Shown here piece by piece: positions 8,915-17,463 of a stretch of 64,000 bases of DNA; position 1 is the first letter of the stretch; each line of letters begins with the position of its first letter. This DNA comes from Blastomonas sp. SL216 (GTDB lineage: Bacteria; Pseudomonadota; Alphaproteobacteria; Sphingomonadales; Sphingomonadaceae). The DNA is taken from assembly GCA_026625625.1 (NCBI GenBank), contig CP113055.1:3269001-3333000 (forward strand), read 5' to 3'. The notes beneath the pieces are model-generated. The model worked only from the letters and a program-made list of their open reading frames with translations. It was not told the origin of the DNA and did no database searches. The position numbers were made by a program, and so were the translations under genes.

Positions 8915-10137
8915 TGGCCACGCTCACCGCGTTTCGCCTGCTCGACCGTCGCGCCGATTTCCCCGGCCTGGTCACCGCGCAGGGCGAGCCCTGGCATTAT
9001 CTCGATTCCGCTGCCACCGCGCAGAAGCCGCGCGCTGTCATCGATGCCATCGCGCGTGCCTATGGCCCCGATTATGCGACCGTGCACCGAGGCGTCTATG
9101 CGCGTTCGGCGGACATGACGATCGCCTATGAGGCTGCACGCCGCAAGGCAGCGGCATTCATCGGCGGCCGCGAGGACGAAACCGTGTTCGTGCGCGGCGC
9201 GACCGAGGGGATCAATCTGGTCGCCTCCAGCTGGGGCGGGGCCAACCTGAAGCCCGGCGACCGCATCCTGCTCAGCCAGCTCGAGCATCACAGCAACATC
9301 GTGCCCTGGCAGCTGGTGGCAGAACGCACCGGTGCCGTCATCGATGTCGCTCCGCTGACCGAGGATGGCCGGATCGATCTGGATGCCGTCGAGGCGATGC
9401 TGACGCCGCAGCACAAGATGGTGGCGCTCGCCCATGTGTCGAACGTGCTGGGCAGCGTGCTCGATGCGAAGCGCGCGGCGGCGCTGGCGCATGCGGTCGG
9501 CGCGCTGCTGCTGCTCGACGGCTGCCAGGCGGTGCCGCGCATCCCTGTCGATGTCGCCGCGCTGGATTGCGATTTCTACGTCTACAGCGCGCACAAGCTC
9601 TACGGCCCGACCGGGATCGGCGTGCTCTGGGGTCGTGCCGCGCTGCTCGATGCCATGCCCCCCTGGCAGGGCGGCGGCGCGATGATCGACCGGGTGACGT
9701 TCGCGCGCACCACCTATGCCCCGCCGCCGCAGCGGTTCGAGGCGGGCACACCGCATATCACCGGCGCAGTCGGATTGGCGGCGGCGATCGATTATGTGGA
9801 AGGAATCGGGGTCGAGGCTATCCACGCGCATGAAAGCGCGCTGGTGGCCGAGGCGCAGGACGCGCTGGCGGGGATCAACACAATCCGCGTGTTCGGGCCG
9901 AAGGACAGCGCCGGCATCTTGTCGTTCGAGATGCAGGGGGTGCATCCGCATGACATCGGCACCATATTGGATGAGGCAAATGTCGCGATCCGCGCCGGTC
10001 ATCACTGTGCGCAGCCGCTGATGGATCATTTGGGCGTGCCCGCGACGGCGCGCGCGAGCTTCGGTATTTACAGCAACAGCGATGATGTCGCCGCCCTGGT
10101 GCGGGGACTGGAACGGGTCCGCAGGATTTTCGGGTGA
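8911..10137 (+). CDS. sufS: Cysteine desulfurase SufS
   Basis: A PLP-dependent class V aminotransferase-fold enzyme of 408 residues. The start ATG 8911 overlaps the sufD stop; the longer open frame upstream is sufD in another frame. It shows YLDSAATAQKP and YATVHRGVYARSADMT near the N-terminus, the PLP lysine in YVYSAHKLYGPTGIGVLWG, and the sulfur-relay cysteine in RAGHHCAQPLM, the SufS form of the active site. It removes sulfur from cysteine and passes it to the scaffold. No SufE is seen in the window, so the sulfur acceptor must be encoded elsewhere. Confidence 0.96.
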   Translation: MMATLTAFRLLDRRADFPGLVTAQGEPWHYLDSAATAQKPRAVIDAIARAYGPDYATVHRGVYARSADMTIAYEAARRKAAAFIGGREDETVFVRGATEGINLVASSWGGANLKPGDRILLSQLEHHSNIVPWQLVAERTGAVIDVAPLTEDGRIDLDAVEAMLTPQHKMVALAHVSNVLGSVLDAKRAAALAHAVGALLLLDGCQAVPRIPVDVAALDCDFYVYSAHKLYGPTGIGVLWGRAALLDAMPPWQGGGAMIDRVTFARTTYAPPPQRFEAGTPHITGAVGLAAAIDYVEGIGVEAIHAHESALVAEAQDALAGINTIRVFGPKDSAGILSFEMQGVHPHDIGTILDEANVAIRAGHHCAQPLMDHLGVPATARASFGIYSNSDDVAALVRGLERVRRIFG

Positions 10138-10616
10138 TGCATATGGAAGAGACAGGAAAGATCGTGATCGACGAGGTCGAGGCCGTGGCCAAGCCGCCCA
10201 AGGCGCGCGTGCAGGATGTGGCGGAGGACTCGGCGTCCGCTCAGCCGCGCCGCCGCGACTATCTCGACGGGTTTCTTGCCGAAAAGCCGCAGGGCGTAGC
10301 GCCGGGCGAGCCGGGCGGCGAGGTCTACGAGGCTGTGATCGATCGCCTGAAGGGCATCTACGATCCCGAAATTCCGGTGAACATCTATGATCTCGGCCTG
10401 ATCTATGGCGTCGAGGTGAACGAGGGCCATGCCGTCATCACCATGACGCTGACGACGCCGCACTGCCCGGTGGCCGAGTCCATGCCGGGCGAGGTCGAGA
10501 TGCAGGTCTGTTCGGTTCCCGGCATTGCCGATGCCGAGGTCAACCTGGTCTGGGACCCGCCCTGGGACCCGGGCAAGATGAGCGACGAAGCCCGGCTCGA
10601 AATGGGGATGCTTTGA
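10137..10616 (+). CDS. sufT: SufT-like Fe-S maturation protein (MIP18/DUF59 domain)
   Basis: The first 60 residues are low-complexity and basic; from about residue 65 the MIP18 (DUF59) domain follows: IDRLKGIYDPEIPVNIYDLG, then TMTLTTPHCPVAESMP with the conserved cysteine, and LVWDPPWDPGKMSDEAR at the end. SufT-type proteins help load Fe-S clusters onto target enzymes. Starts at GTG 10134, ATG 10137 or ATG 10143 are all possible; ATG 10137 overlaps the sufS stop. It is followed by the A-type carrier gene with near overlap. Confidence 0.92.
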   Translation: MHMEETGKIVIDEVEAVAKPPKARVQDVAEDSASAQPRRRDYLDGFLAEKPQGVAPGEPGGEVYEAVIDRLKGIYDPEIPVNIYDLGLIYGVEVNEGHAVITMTLTTPHCPVAESMPGEVEMQVCSVPGIADAEVNLVWDPPWDPGKMSDEARLEMGML

Positions 10617-10618
10617 CA

Positions 10619-10972
10619 ATGACCACCACCACCCGTGCCCGGCCTGCTGCGCTGACGCTGACCGCGTCGGCCGAAGCCCGTATCGCGCATCTGATGGCGA
10701 ACGCGCCTGAGGGGGCGATCGGGGTCAAGCTGTCCACCCCGCGCCGGGGCTGTTCGGGCCTGGCCTATTCGGTCGATTATGTCACCGAAGAGGTAAAGTT
10801 CGACGAGAAGATCGAGACGCCCGGCGGCGTGTTCTATGTCGATGGCGGATCGGTGCTGTACCTGATCGGATCGGTCATGGACTGGGTCGAGGACGATTTC
10901 ACCGCAGGCTTCGTGTTCGCCAACCCCAATGCCAAGGGATCGTGCGGCTGCGGCGAGAGCTTCACCGTCTGA
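10619..10972 (+). CDS. sufA: A-type Fe-S carrier (SufA/IscA family)
   Basis: A 117-residue HesB/IscA-fold protein. The three cluster-binding cysteines are present: one in PRRGCSGLAY (about residue 45) and two in GSCGCGESF (about 109 and 111). Such proteins carry Fe-S clusters from the scaffold to apo-enzymes. ATG 10619 was preferred over a TTG at 10613 that overlaps the sufT stop. It is the last gene of the suf operon and faces ribBX with only 19 bases between the two stop codons. Confidence 0.93.
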   Translation: MTTTTRARPAALTLTASAEARIAHLMANAPEGAIGVKLSTPRRGCSGLAYSVDYVTEEVKFDEKIETPGGVFYVDGGSVLYLIGSVMDWVEDDFTAGFVFANPNAKGSCGCGESFTV

Positions 10973-10991
10973 AGCCCTCGCCTGCCGGTCC

Positions 10992-12272
10992 TCAATCGAG
11001 CGGGATAGCGCGTTCGCCGACGATCGACAGGCCATAGCCATCGAGCGCCACCAGGCTGTGGTGCGAGTTGGTGAGCAATTCCATCTCGTTCACGCCCATT
11101 TCGGTGAGGATCTGCGCGCCGATGCCGTAATCGCGCAGCTCCTCCATATCGGGCACCGCCTCGCCCGATTTCATGCGCACCGCATTGCTCAGGCTGTTGA
11201 TCCCATGCCGGTTGAGCAGCACGACCAAGCCTGCGCCTTCCTCGCCGATCAGGTCCATCGCCTTGCCCAGCACGCCCGAGCGGGGCCCCGTCTCGCCGAA
11301 AATGTCCGAAAACGGGCTCAGCACATGCATCCGTACCAGGGTCGGCTTGTCGGGGTCGACATGGCCCTTTTGCAGCACGATCTGCTCGTTCTTCTCGGCC
11401 TTGTTGTAGAAGACGATCGCCTTCCACTCGCCGCCGTGCCGGCTGGTGAAGCGCGCTTCGGCGCGGCGTTCGACCAGATGGTCGTTGCGGCGGCGATAGG
11501 CGATGAGGTCGCGGATCGTGCCGATCTTCATGCCGTGGATGTGCGCGAATTCGATGAGGTCATCGAGCCGCGCCATGGTGCCATCATCGTTCATGATCTC
11601 GCAGATCACGCCTGAGGGGTTGAGCCCGGCGAGGCGCGAGACATCGACTGCCGCCTCGGTATGGCCTGCGCGCACCAGGACGCCGCCATCGCGCGCCATC
11701 AGCGGGAAGACATGGCCGGGGGTGACGATCTCTTCCGGGCCCTTGCTCGGGTCGATCGCCACGGTGACGGTGCGCGAGCGATCCGCCGCGCTGATGCCGG
11801 TGGTGACACCGGTGCGCGCCTCGATCGATACCGTGAACGCGGTTTCGTGGCGCGTGCCGTTGTTGCGCGACATGAGGTTGAGGCCCAGCTGCTCGACCCG
11901 GTCCTTGGTCATGGCCAGACAGATGAGGCCACGGCCGTATTTGGCCATGAAGTTGATCGCGTCGGGGGTCGCCATCTGCGCGGGGATGATCAGGTCGCCC
12001 TCGTTCTCGCGGTCCTCGTCATCGACGAGGATGTACATCCGCCCGTTGCGCGCCTCGTTGATGATCTCTTCCGCCGTTGCCATGACGCCGGCCGGGTCGC
12101 GTGACAGATAGCGCTCCAGCTTGCCCAGCGTTTCGGCAGTGGGGTTCCAGTCGGACTCGCCCAGCTTGCGCAGGGAATTGGCGTGAAGCCCGGCGGCGCG
12201 GGCTAGGCCGGCGCGGCTTTCCTGGCCGGTCTCGATGATTTCGACGATGCGTTCGATCAACTGGGCTGACAT
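10992..12272 (-). CDS. ribB: RibBX: HTH domain fused to DHBP synthase and a degenerate GTP cyclohydrolase II-like domain
   Basis: The 426-residue protein has three parts. Residues 1 to about 60 look like a helix-turn-helix (ESRAGLARAAGLHANSLRKL). Residues about 65-275 are 3,4-dihydroxy-2-butanone 4-phosphate synthase, with DDEDRENEGDL, RAGHTEAAVD and GVICEIMNDDGTM active-site motifs; this makes the four-carbon unit of riboflavin. The rest resembles GTP cyclohydrolase II (RDYGIGAQIL, LTNSHHSLVAL) but holds no cysteine at all, so the zinc site 'ECLTGD..GS..CDCG' is gone (here VRMHVLSPFSDIFGE) and activity is not expected. This matches the RibBX variant described in Proteobacteria; the N-terminal HTH is extra. 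AAAGGAT lies 6 bases before the start. Confidence 0.92.
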   Translation of the reverse strand: MSAQLIERIVEIIETGQESRAGLARAAGLHANSLRKLGESDWNPTAETLGKLERYLSRDPAGVMATAEEIINEARNGRMYILVDDEDRENEGDLIIPAQMATPDAINFMAKYGRGLICLAMTKDRVEQLGLNLMSRNNGTRHETAFTVSIEARTGVTTGISAADRSRTVTVAIDPSKGPEEIVTPGHVFPLMARDGGVLVRAGHTEAAVDVSRLAGLNPSGVICEIMNDDGTMARLDDLIEFAHIHGMKIGTIRDLIAYRRRNDHLVERRAEARFTSRHGGEWKAIVFYNKAEKNEQIVLQKGHVDPDKPTLVRMHVLSPFSDIFGETGPRSGVLGKAMDLIGEEGAGLVVLLNRHGINSLSNAVRMKSGEAVPDMEELRDYGIGAQILTEMGVNEMELLTNSHHSLVALDGYGLSIVGERAIPLD

Positions 12273-12299
12273 TGGAATATCCTTTCGGCGATTCCGATA

Positions 12300-12315
12300 T
12301 CACATCGCAATGTGA
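12300..12315. promoter_or_regulatory. TCACAT-N4-ATGTGA dyad upstream of ribBX
   Basis: A perfect inverted repeat with 6-base arms and 4-base spacer lies 28 bases before the ribBX start codon, in the 58-base gap after ribE. A further TCACATTG half-site overlaps the end of ribE (12331-12338). It is a candidate operator, possibly for the HTH domain carried by RibBX itself; this is inference. Confidence 0.45.
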
Positions 12316-12330
12316 GTCAAAAGTGGGAAA

Positions 12331-12945
12331 TCACATTGAAAGCGATTTTGCCTCGTTCATCCGCATCAGATAGCGCGCCAGCACGTCGATCTCCAGATTG
12401 ACCGGATCGCCGGGCTGCAGATCGCCCAATGTCGTCATCTCCCAGGTGTGCGGGATGATGTTGAGGCCGAAATGCACGCTGCCATCGCCCTGATCGGCAT
12501 GGCTGTTGACAGTCAGCGACACGCCATCGACGGTGATCGATCCCTTGGCGGCGATATAGGGGGCAAGGGCGGCGGGCGCGGAAATGGTGAAGCGGATCGA
12601 ATCGCCCTCGGCTTCGCGCGCAGCGACGGTGCCGACGCCATCGACATGGCCGGTGACGATATGCCCGCCCAGCTCGTCGCCGATCTTCAGCGCGCGTTCC
12701 AGGTTCAGCCGCTTGCCCTGTTCCCAGCGGTTGCCCGCAGTCTTGCTCACGGTTTCGGCGGAAATGTCGACGGTGAACCAGCCCTCGCCCTTGGTGGTCA
12801 CGGTCAGGCACGCGCCCGAACAGGCGATCGACGCGCCGATGGCCACGGTGCCCATGTCATAGCTGCAACGGATGCGCGCATGCAGGTCGCCGCGCTGCTC
12901 GACATGGTCGATGGTGCCGATATCGGTGATGATGCCAGTGAACAT
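12331..12945 (-). CDS. ribE: Riboflavin synthase alpha subunit
   Basis: A 204-residue protein beginning MFTGIITDIGTI, the invariant start of riboflavin synthase. It has two lumazine-binding barrels (about residues 1-97 and 98-195) with the paired motifs ACSGACLTVT and KGSITVDGVSLTVN and the GHIVTGHVDGVGTV joint. It joins two lumazine molecules to give riboflavin. It sits 32 bases after ribD and is followed by ribBX on the same strand, so these three form a riboflavin cluster; ribH is encoded separately at 36 kb. Confidence 0.96.
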   Translation of the reverse strand: MFTGIITDIGTIDHVEQRGDLHARIRCSYDMGTVAIGASIACSGACLTVTTKGEGWFTVDISAETVSKTAGNRWEQGKRLNLERALKIGDELGGHIVTGHVDGVGTVAAREAEGDSIRFTISAPAALAPYIAAKGSITVDGVSLTVNSHADQGDGSVHFGLNIIPHTWEMTTLGDLQPGDPVNLEIDVLARYLMRMNEAKSLSM

Positions 12946-12977
12946 GCGTGTCCTCGTGTCCTTTGAGCGGCGCAGCG

Positions 12978-13961
12978 TCAGCGCACCCGCTGGTAGCTTT
13001 CCATCCGGTCCTTGCCAAGCAGCCGTGTGTCGTCAAGCCGCCAGCGGCCATGCGCCTCGGCCAGATCGGTCAGGCCGATATCGCCCAGCGCTGCGCGCCC
13101 GCGCCCGATCAGCACGGGTGCGCGGTACAGTAGCAGCAGGTCGACCATGTCGCGCGCCAGGAACGCGGCGGCCACCTCGGCCCCGCCTTCGACCATCAGC
13201 CAGTCGGCCCCCTCGATCGATCCGATATCCTCGGGCGCTGCAATCGCCGTCCAGCCCGGCGGCGCATCGCCCATCCGGCTGAGCAGCACGCGGCGGGGGC
13301 TGCGATCCTCCAGCCCCGCGAGCCGGACGTCCAGCCGGGGCGCATCGGCACGCAGGGTGCCGCCGCCGACCAGGATCGCATCATGCTGCGCGCGCTCGAC
13401 ATGCACATGCGCGCGCGCGGCATCGCCGGTAATCCAGCGGCTGGTGCCATCGGAGAGCGCGATCTGCCCGTCGAGCGAGGTGGCAAGCTTGAGCGTGACG
13501 AAGGGCCGGCCAAGCCGCTGACGGGTGAGAAATCCTGCCAGGCTCGCGCTCGCCTCCGCCTCGGCGACACCGGTTTCGACGGTGATCCCGGCAGCGCGCA
13601 GCCGGGCGATCCCGGCACCATTGGTGCGCGGGTCCGGGTCCTGGCATCCGATCACGACACGCGCCAGCCCGGCGGCGATCAGCAGGTCGGCACAGGCGGG
13701 CCCGCGTGCACTGTCATGCGCGCAGGGTTCCAGCGTGACATAGGCCGTCGCGCCGCGTGCGGAATCCCCGGCCTGGTCCAGCGCCATCGCCTCGCCATGC
13801 GGGCGACCGCCGCGCGCCGTCCAGCCGCGCCCGGTGACGCGGCCCTGACGCACCAGCACGCAGCCGACAGAGGGATTGGGGCTCGACAGCGCCCGGCCGC
13901 GCCCCGCAAGCGCAATGGCGGCGCGCATCCAGTCGGCATCGGACCGGACGGCTGGAATCAC
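12978..13961 (-). CDS. ribD: Bifunctional riboflavin deaminase/reductase RibD
   Basis: The 327-residue protein has an N-terminal cytidine-deaminase-like domain with zinc ligands in RPHGEAMAL and in PCAHDSARGPAC, and a C-terminal reductase domain starting around residue 150 (FVTLKLATSLDGQIAL, SRWITGDAAR, ILVGGGTLRADAP, MVEGGAEVAAAFL). It carries out the deamination and side-chain reduction steps that follow GTP ring opening. Its start overlaps the stop of the upstream membrane protein gene (ATGA), so they are coupled. No FMN riboswitch was recognised upstream by eye. Confidence 0.96.
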   Translation of the reverse strand: MIPAVRSDADWMRAAIALAGRGRALSSPNPSVGCVLVRQGRVTGRGWTARGGRPHGEAMALDQAGDSARGATAYVTLEPCAHDSARGPACADLLIAAGLARVVIGCQDPDPRTNGAGIARLRAAGITVETGVAEAEASASLAGFLTRQRLGRPFVTLKLATSLDGQIALSDGTSRWITGDAARAHVHVERAQHDAILVGGGTLRADAPRLDVRLAGLEDRSPRRVLLSRMGDAPPGWTAIAAPEDIGSIEGADWLMVEGGAEVAAAFLARDMVDLLLLYRAPVLIGRGRAALGDIGLTDLAEAHGRWRLDDTRLLGKDRMESYQRVR

Positions 13962-14308
13962 TCGGTATCCATGCCCAGCTGTTCGGCCAGGCGGCGATAT
14001 TGCGCCTTGCGCTCTTCCTCGCGCCGCAACGCTTCTGCCTCGCGCTTTTCCTTGAGCAGCTGGTTCGCCTCGATTTCCTTGCGAATCTGCGCGTCGCTGC
14101 GCCCCGGCTCAAAGCTGGTCACCCAGGTGATCTCGGGCCGCTTCCACTGCACCTCGAAGCCGGATTCGCTGATGAACGCACCGAAAATGGCGATGGTGCA
14201 GGCAGCCGACAGAGCCAGAAAGCGCCATTTATGCTCCTGCTGGTCGAACCAATAGGCCTTGAGGTCCGTTGCTGCACGCACCGGCGATATGTCGCGAAAG
14301 AATCCCAT
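13958..14308 (-). CDS. Single-helix membrane protein of unknown function next to ribD
   Basis: A 116-residue protein starting at ATG 14308 (a TTG at 14317 is an alternative). After a cytoplasmic stretch ending QQEHKWRF it has one hydrophobic helix (LALSAACTIAIFGAFISESG, about residues 31-50), then EVQWKRPEITWVTSFEPGRS and a long charged helix rich in K, E and R (ANQLLKEKREAEALRREEER) that may form a coiled coil. I know of no function. The 4-base overlap with ribD shows it is in the same transcript. Confidence 0.75.
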   Translation of the reverse strand: MGFFRDISPVRAATDLKAYWFDQQEHKWRFLALSAACTIAIFGAFISESGFEVQWKRPEITWVTSFEPGRSDAQIRKEIEANQLLKEKREAEALRREEERKAQYRRLAEQLGMDTE

Positions 14309-14373
14309 GCCGGCCAAGATAGGCAGATTTGCCCGTCTTGACCAGTATGGGGCCGGTTTATGCGACCGATCGC

Positions 14374-17300
14374 CTATTTGACGAGCGGTTTGGTGCCATC
14401 ACCGAGCAGGATGAACGCCGCCCAGTAATAGGGATGCGATGTCAGCGGATCATCCATCGCAGCGCGCTGCGCCTTGGCCAGCGATTCGTTCATCGCGGTG
14501 CCCGGGCTGGCCTTGAACAGCGAGGAGATCAGATTTTCGGTGGCGTTGAAATCGTCCGGCACTGGCCAATGGCTGGCGAGAACCGAACGTGCACCGGCGC
14601 CCACGAACGCGCGGACCAGACCGTCGAGCGCGAAATTGCCGCCGGTCTCGATCCCCGCCTCGCGCGAGGCCGATACGGTGGCAAGCCCAGCCGTATCGCA
14701 GGCCGAGAGGATCACCAGATCGGCATCGAGCTTCAGGTCGAAAATCTCCTTGAAGCTCAGCAGCCCGTCAGAGCTCGCATCGCCGAACGATGTCACCAGC
14801 GCCGGGCGGGCCGGGCATTCGGGGCGCGGCGCAGTCACCAGGCCGTGCGTGGCAAAGTGCAGGATGCGATAATCGTTGAGATCGTCGCGGCCGAGCAGGG
14901 CGGTGTCGCTGAAGCTCTGCTGGGTCAGCACATTGGCGCGGCCTGCGCCCAGCACGCTTTGCGCCAGCTTGAGCTCGGCGGGCGAGATCGGGTCCATCCA
15001 GGTCGCGACCGGCCATTCGCAATCGGCGTCGCGGCTAGCCGAGGCCAGCTGGATGCGCTCGGGCGGCGGCGCGTTTTCACCCACGCCCAGATACGCCTGC
15101 TTGCCGCGCGCAGGCGCAATGGTGCGCACATCGGCGAATGAGCGCGGCGACACCGCGATCGAGAAGCGCCGGTCGCGCCCGAACCAGGCAACACCGGTAA
15201 AGTCGAACGGGTCGGCATCAAGCGCCGCAGACCGTTCCAGATAGGCATCGACGCCTTTCTGGTCCTCGACCAGCAGGCCCGGCGGCAGCTGCAGCAGCGC
15301 GCCATCGGGCTCGTAGACCAGATGCTCGATACCGGCCAGATCCTGTTTCAGGCCGGGGAACAGCGCATCATAGAGCTTGCGCGCCTCGACCACGTCGAAG
15401 GGATAGTTGGTCGGCTGGCCGTTTTCGATGACCACGATCGAATCGCGCAGCTTGGCGACGGTCTTGTCGAGATCGGACCGGGTCAGGTTGACGCTGACGG
15501 TGCGCACCTTGTCCGCCGTGATCAGCTGGCCATAGACCTTCGCGCCGACAAAGCTGACCTTGTAATAGCCCTCGCGCGGGCCGAGCAGCTTCTGCAGTTC
15601 GGGCAGCGTCACCGATGTCGGCGAGAGCACGCGATATTGCGAATACTGGCCCAGTCGCGATTGCAGCGCGGTCTGCTCGTTCTGCTGCGTGGTCAGCGAT
15701 TCGCGCGCCAGCGCCAGCGTCGCCACATCATCGGGCGTGGGCGAGGGCAGCGCTTCCAGCCGCTGGATTTCCGCGCTGGTGCGGGAGATTTCGCGGGTGC
15801 GGGTTACCGCCAGGCGGAACAGCGCAGAGGCCTCGTCATTGCCTTCGGAAAGCTCGCGGGCCAGCACCGCCTGGGTCTGGGCGACGCCGGGGCGCTGCAG
15901 CAGCTGGCTGGCGTTGAACATCCGCGCGGCGACCTGCTGGTCGCTGTCCGCGCGCACCGCCAGCTGGGCGAAATAGGGGCCCAGCATTTCCTTCATCGAT
16001 GCGCGCGCACTCGGCACGGCTTCGCCCTCGGCGACGATCTCGTCATAAAGCGCGATCGAGGCATCGGCCTCGCCCCGCCGCGCGAGGAACGCGGCGAGCC
16101 GCCCCTTGGCGCTGAGCAGGCCGGGTGATTGCGGATAATCGAGCTTGTAGATGTCGAGCGCCTCGGTGAGGCCGGCCCGCGCGCCTGCGAAATCGCCGCG
16201 CGATTCCTGGATCAGCGCACGCTGTGTCGCCACTTCCGCACGCAGCCAGCCGGTCGAGCTGATCCGGCCGTTGCGCACCGCGACGATCGTGTCGATACCC
16301 TGCTGCAAGGCGAGCAAGGCTGCGTCGCTCTGGCCCGACAGCCTGAGCGCGGTGCCGCGCAGCAGCAGCGCCTGGCCATCCAGAATCTGCGCGCGTTCCG
16401 GGCCGGTCAGGCTGGAATCGACCCCGCCCAGCCGCTTGAGGCCGGAGTTCTCGCGGTTGATCTGGTCGGCCAGCATCTTGGTGATCTCGCCCTGCGACAG
16501 GCGCGTTTCGCCCACCATCTCGGTATCGATCGAGACCGGGCGGTCGAGCACCTTGATCGCTTCGGCGGGGTCTCGCTGGTTGATCGCATCGATCGCGCGG
16601 AAGTTGCGGATCATGCGCTGGGTGACGCCGTCGCTCGACGCGACCAGCTTGTCCGCACGCGCGAACAGGGCGCCTGCTGTGGCGAAATCGCCCATGTTCG
16701 ATTGCTGCAGCGCCTGGTTGGCCAGGAACTCCGCCGTCCGCTCGGTCCCGCCCTGTTCGCGCGCGGCCAGCGTCTCGAAGAATTCCGAGGATTCGGCATA
16801 GGCGCCGTAATTGTTGCGGACATAGGCCTCGACCCGCGCCGATTCCTCGTCCAGCGTGCCGGCCTGGATGCGGGCAAAGGCGGCAGGATCGCTGACCTGG
16901 GTGGTGGCGACATCGACGGTGCCCGGCACCGCGCGGTCGGTCACCAGTGATGCCAGCGCCAGCTTGAGCGCGGAATCATAGCCCGAAAGCCCTTCGGCCA
17001 CGAACACCGTGTCACCGCGCACCGCGGCATAGATGCGGTAATCGACGCCGGCCTTGGGGTCGCGGCATTCGATGACGCTCGCGCCGCCCACGGTCTCGAC
17101 CTCGGTCACCTGCTTTTCGCCGCACGACAGCCGGGTCATCGCCGCCTGAAGATATTGTGCGAGCCGGTCGCCTTCGCCGCCGCGCAGCGCATAGAGCGAG
17201 GCGACGGGGCTGGCAGCATCGCGGCACACCACGCGATAGCCGCGATCGAACATGCTGGTCAGCGCAGCATCGGTCGGGCGATATTGCGCGGTGCACAGCA

Positions 17301-17463
17301 CCCCTGCCGATCCGACACGAAAGCTGTCGCGCAGCGCGATCGACGGCTGGGTCTGGGCCAGGGCAGGTGAGGTGATGCCGGCGGCCAGCGCCAGCAGCGC
17401 CGTGCCGCCATGGCGCAAGGCACGGCCAAACGTGCCGGGCTGCAACGACGGGGTGCGGATCAT
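14374..17463 (-). CDS. Secreted TPR-CHAT caspase-like protease of the TPS locus
   Basis: A 1029-residue protein with a signal peptide (residues 1 to about 36, ending SPALA). The middle (about 200-560) is helical with repeat-like TPR character (FLANQALQQSNMGDFATAGA, AELRRGEADASIALYDE-like units). The last third is a CHAT peptidase domain: catalytic His in YRILHFATHGL (about residue 873) and Cys in DLVILSACDTAG (about 922), both intact, followed by GARSVLASHWPVPD. CHAT proteases cut partner proteins. The start overlaps the tpsA stop by 4 bases, so it is co-translated with the exoprotein, which is its most likely substrate. Export suggests action in the periplasm or outside. Confidence 0.9.
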   Translation of the reverse strand: MIRTPSLQPGTFGRALRHGGTALLALAAGITSPALAQTQPSIALRDSFRVGSAGVLCTAQYRPTDAALTSMFDRGYRVVCRDAASPVASLYALRGGEGDRLAQYLQAAMTRLSCGEKQVTEVETVGGASVIECRDPKAGVDYRIYAAVRGDTVFVAEGLSGYDSALKLALASLVTDRAVPGTVDVATTQVSDPAAFARIQAGTLDEESARVEAYVRNNYGAYAESSEFFETLAAREQGGTERTAEFLANQALQQSNMGDFATAGALFARADKLVASSDGVTQRMIRNFRAIDAINQRDPAEAIKVLDRPVSIDTEMVGETRLSQGEITKMLADQINRENSGLKRLGGVDSSLTGPERAQILDGQALLLRGTALRLSGQSDAALLALQQGIDTIVAVRNGRISSTGWLRAEVATQRALIQESRGDFAGARAGLTEALDIYKLDYPQSPGLLSAKGRLAAFLARRGEADASIALYDEIVAEGEAVPSARASMKEMLGPYFAQLAVRADSDQQVAARMFNASQLLQRPGVAQTQAVLARELSEGNDEASALFRLAVTRTREISRTSAEIQRLEALPSPTPDDVATLALARESLTTQQNEQTALQSRLGQYSQYRVLSPTSVTLPELQKLLGPREGYYKVSFVGAKVYGQLITADKVRTVSVNLTRSDLDKTVAKLRDSIVVIENGQPTNYPFDVVEARKLYDALFPGLKQDLAGIEHLVYEPDGALLQLPPGLLVEDQKGVDAYLERSAALDADPFDFTGVAWFGRDRRFSIAVSPRSFADVRTIAPARGKQAYLGVGENAPPPERIQLASASRDADCEWPVATWMDPISPAELKLAQSVLGAGRANVLTQQSFSDTALLGRDDLNDYRILHFATHGLVTAPRPECPARPALVTSFGDASSDGLLSFKEIFDLKLDADLVILSACDTAGLATVSASREAGIETGGNFALDGLVRAFVGAGARSVLASHWPVPDDFNATENLISSLFKASPGTAMNESLAKAQRAAMDDPLTSHPYYWAAFILLGDGTKPLVK

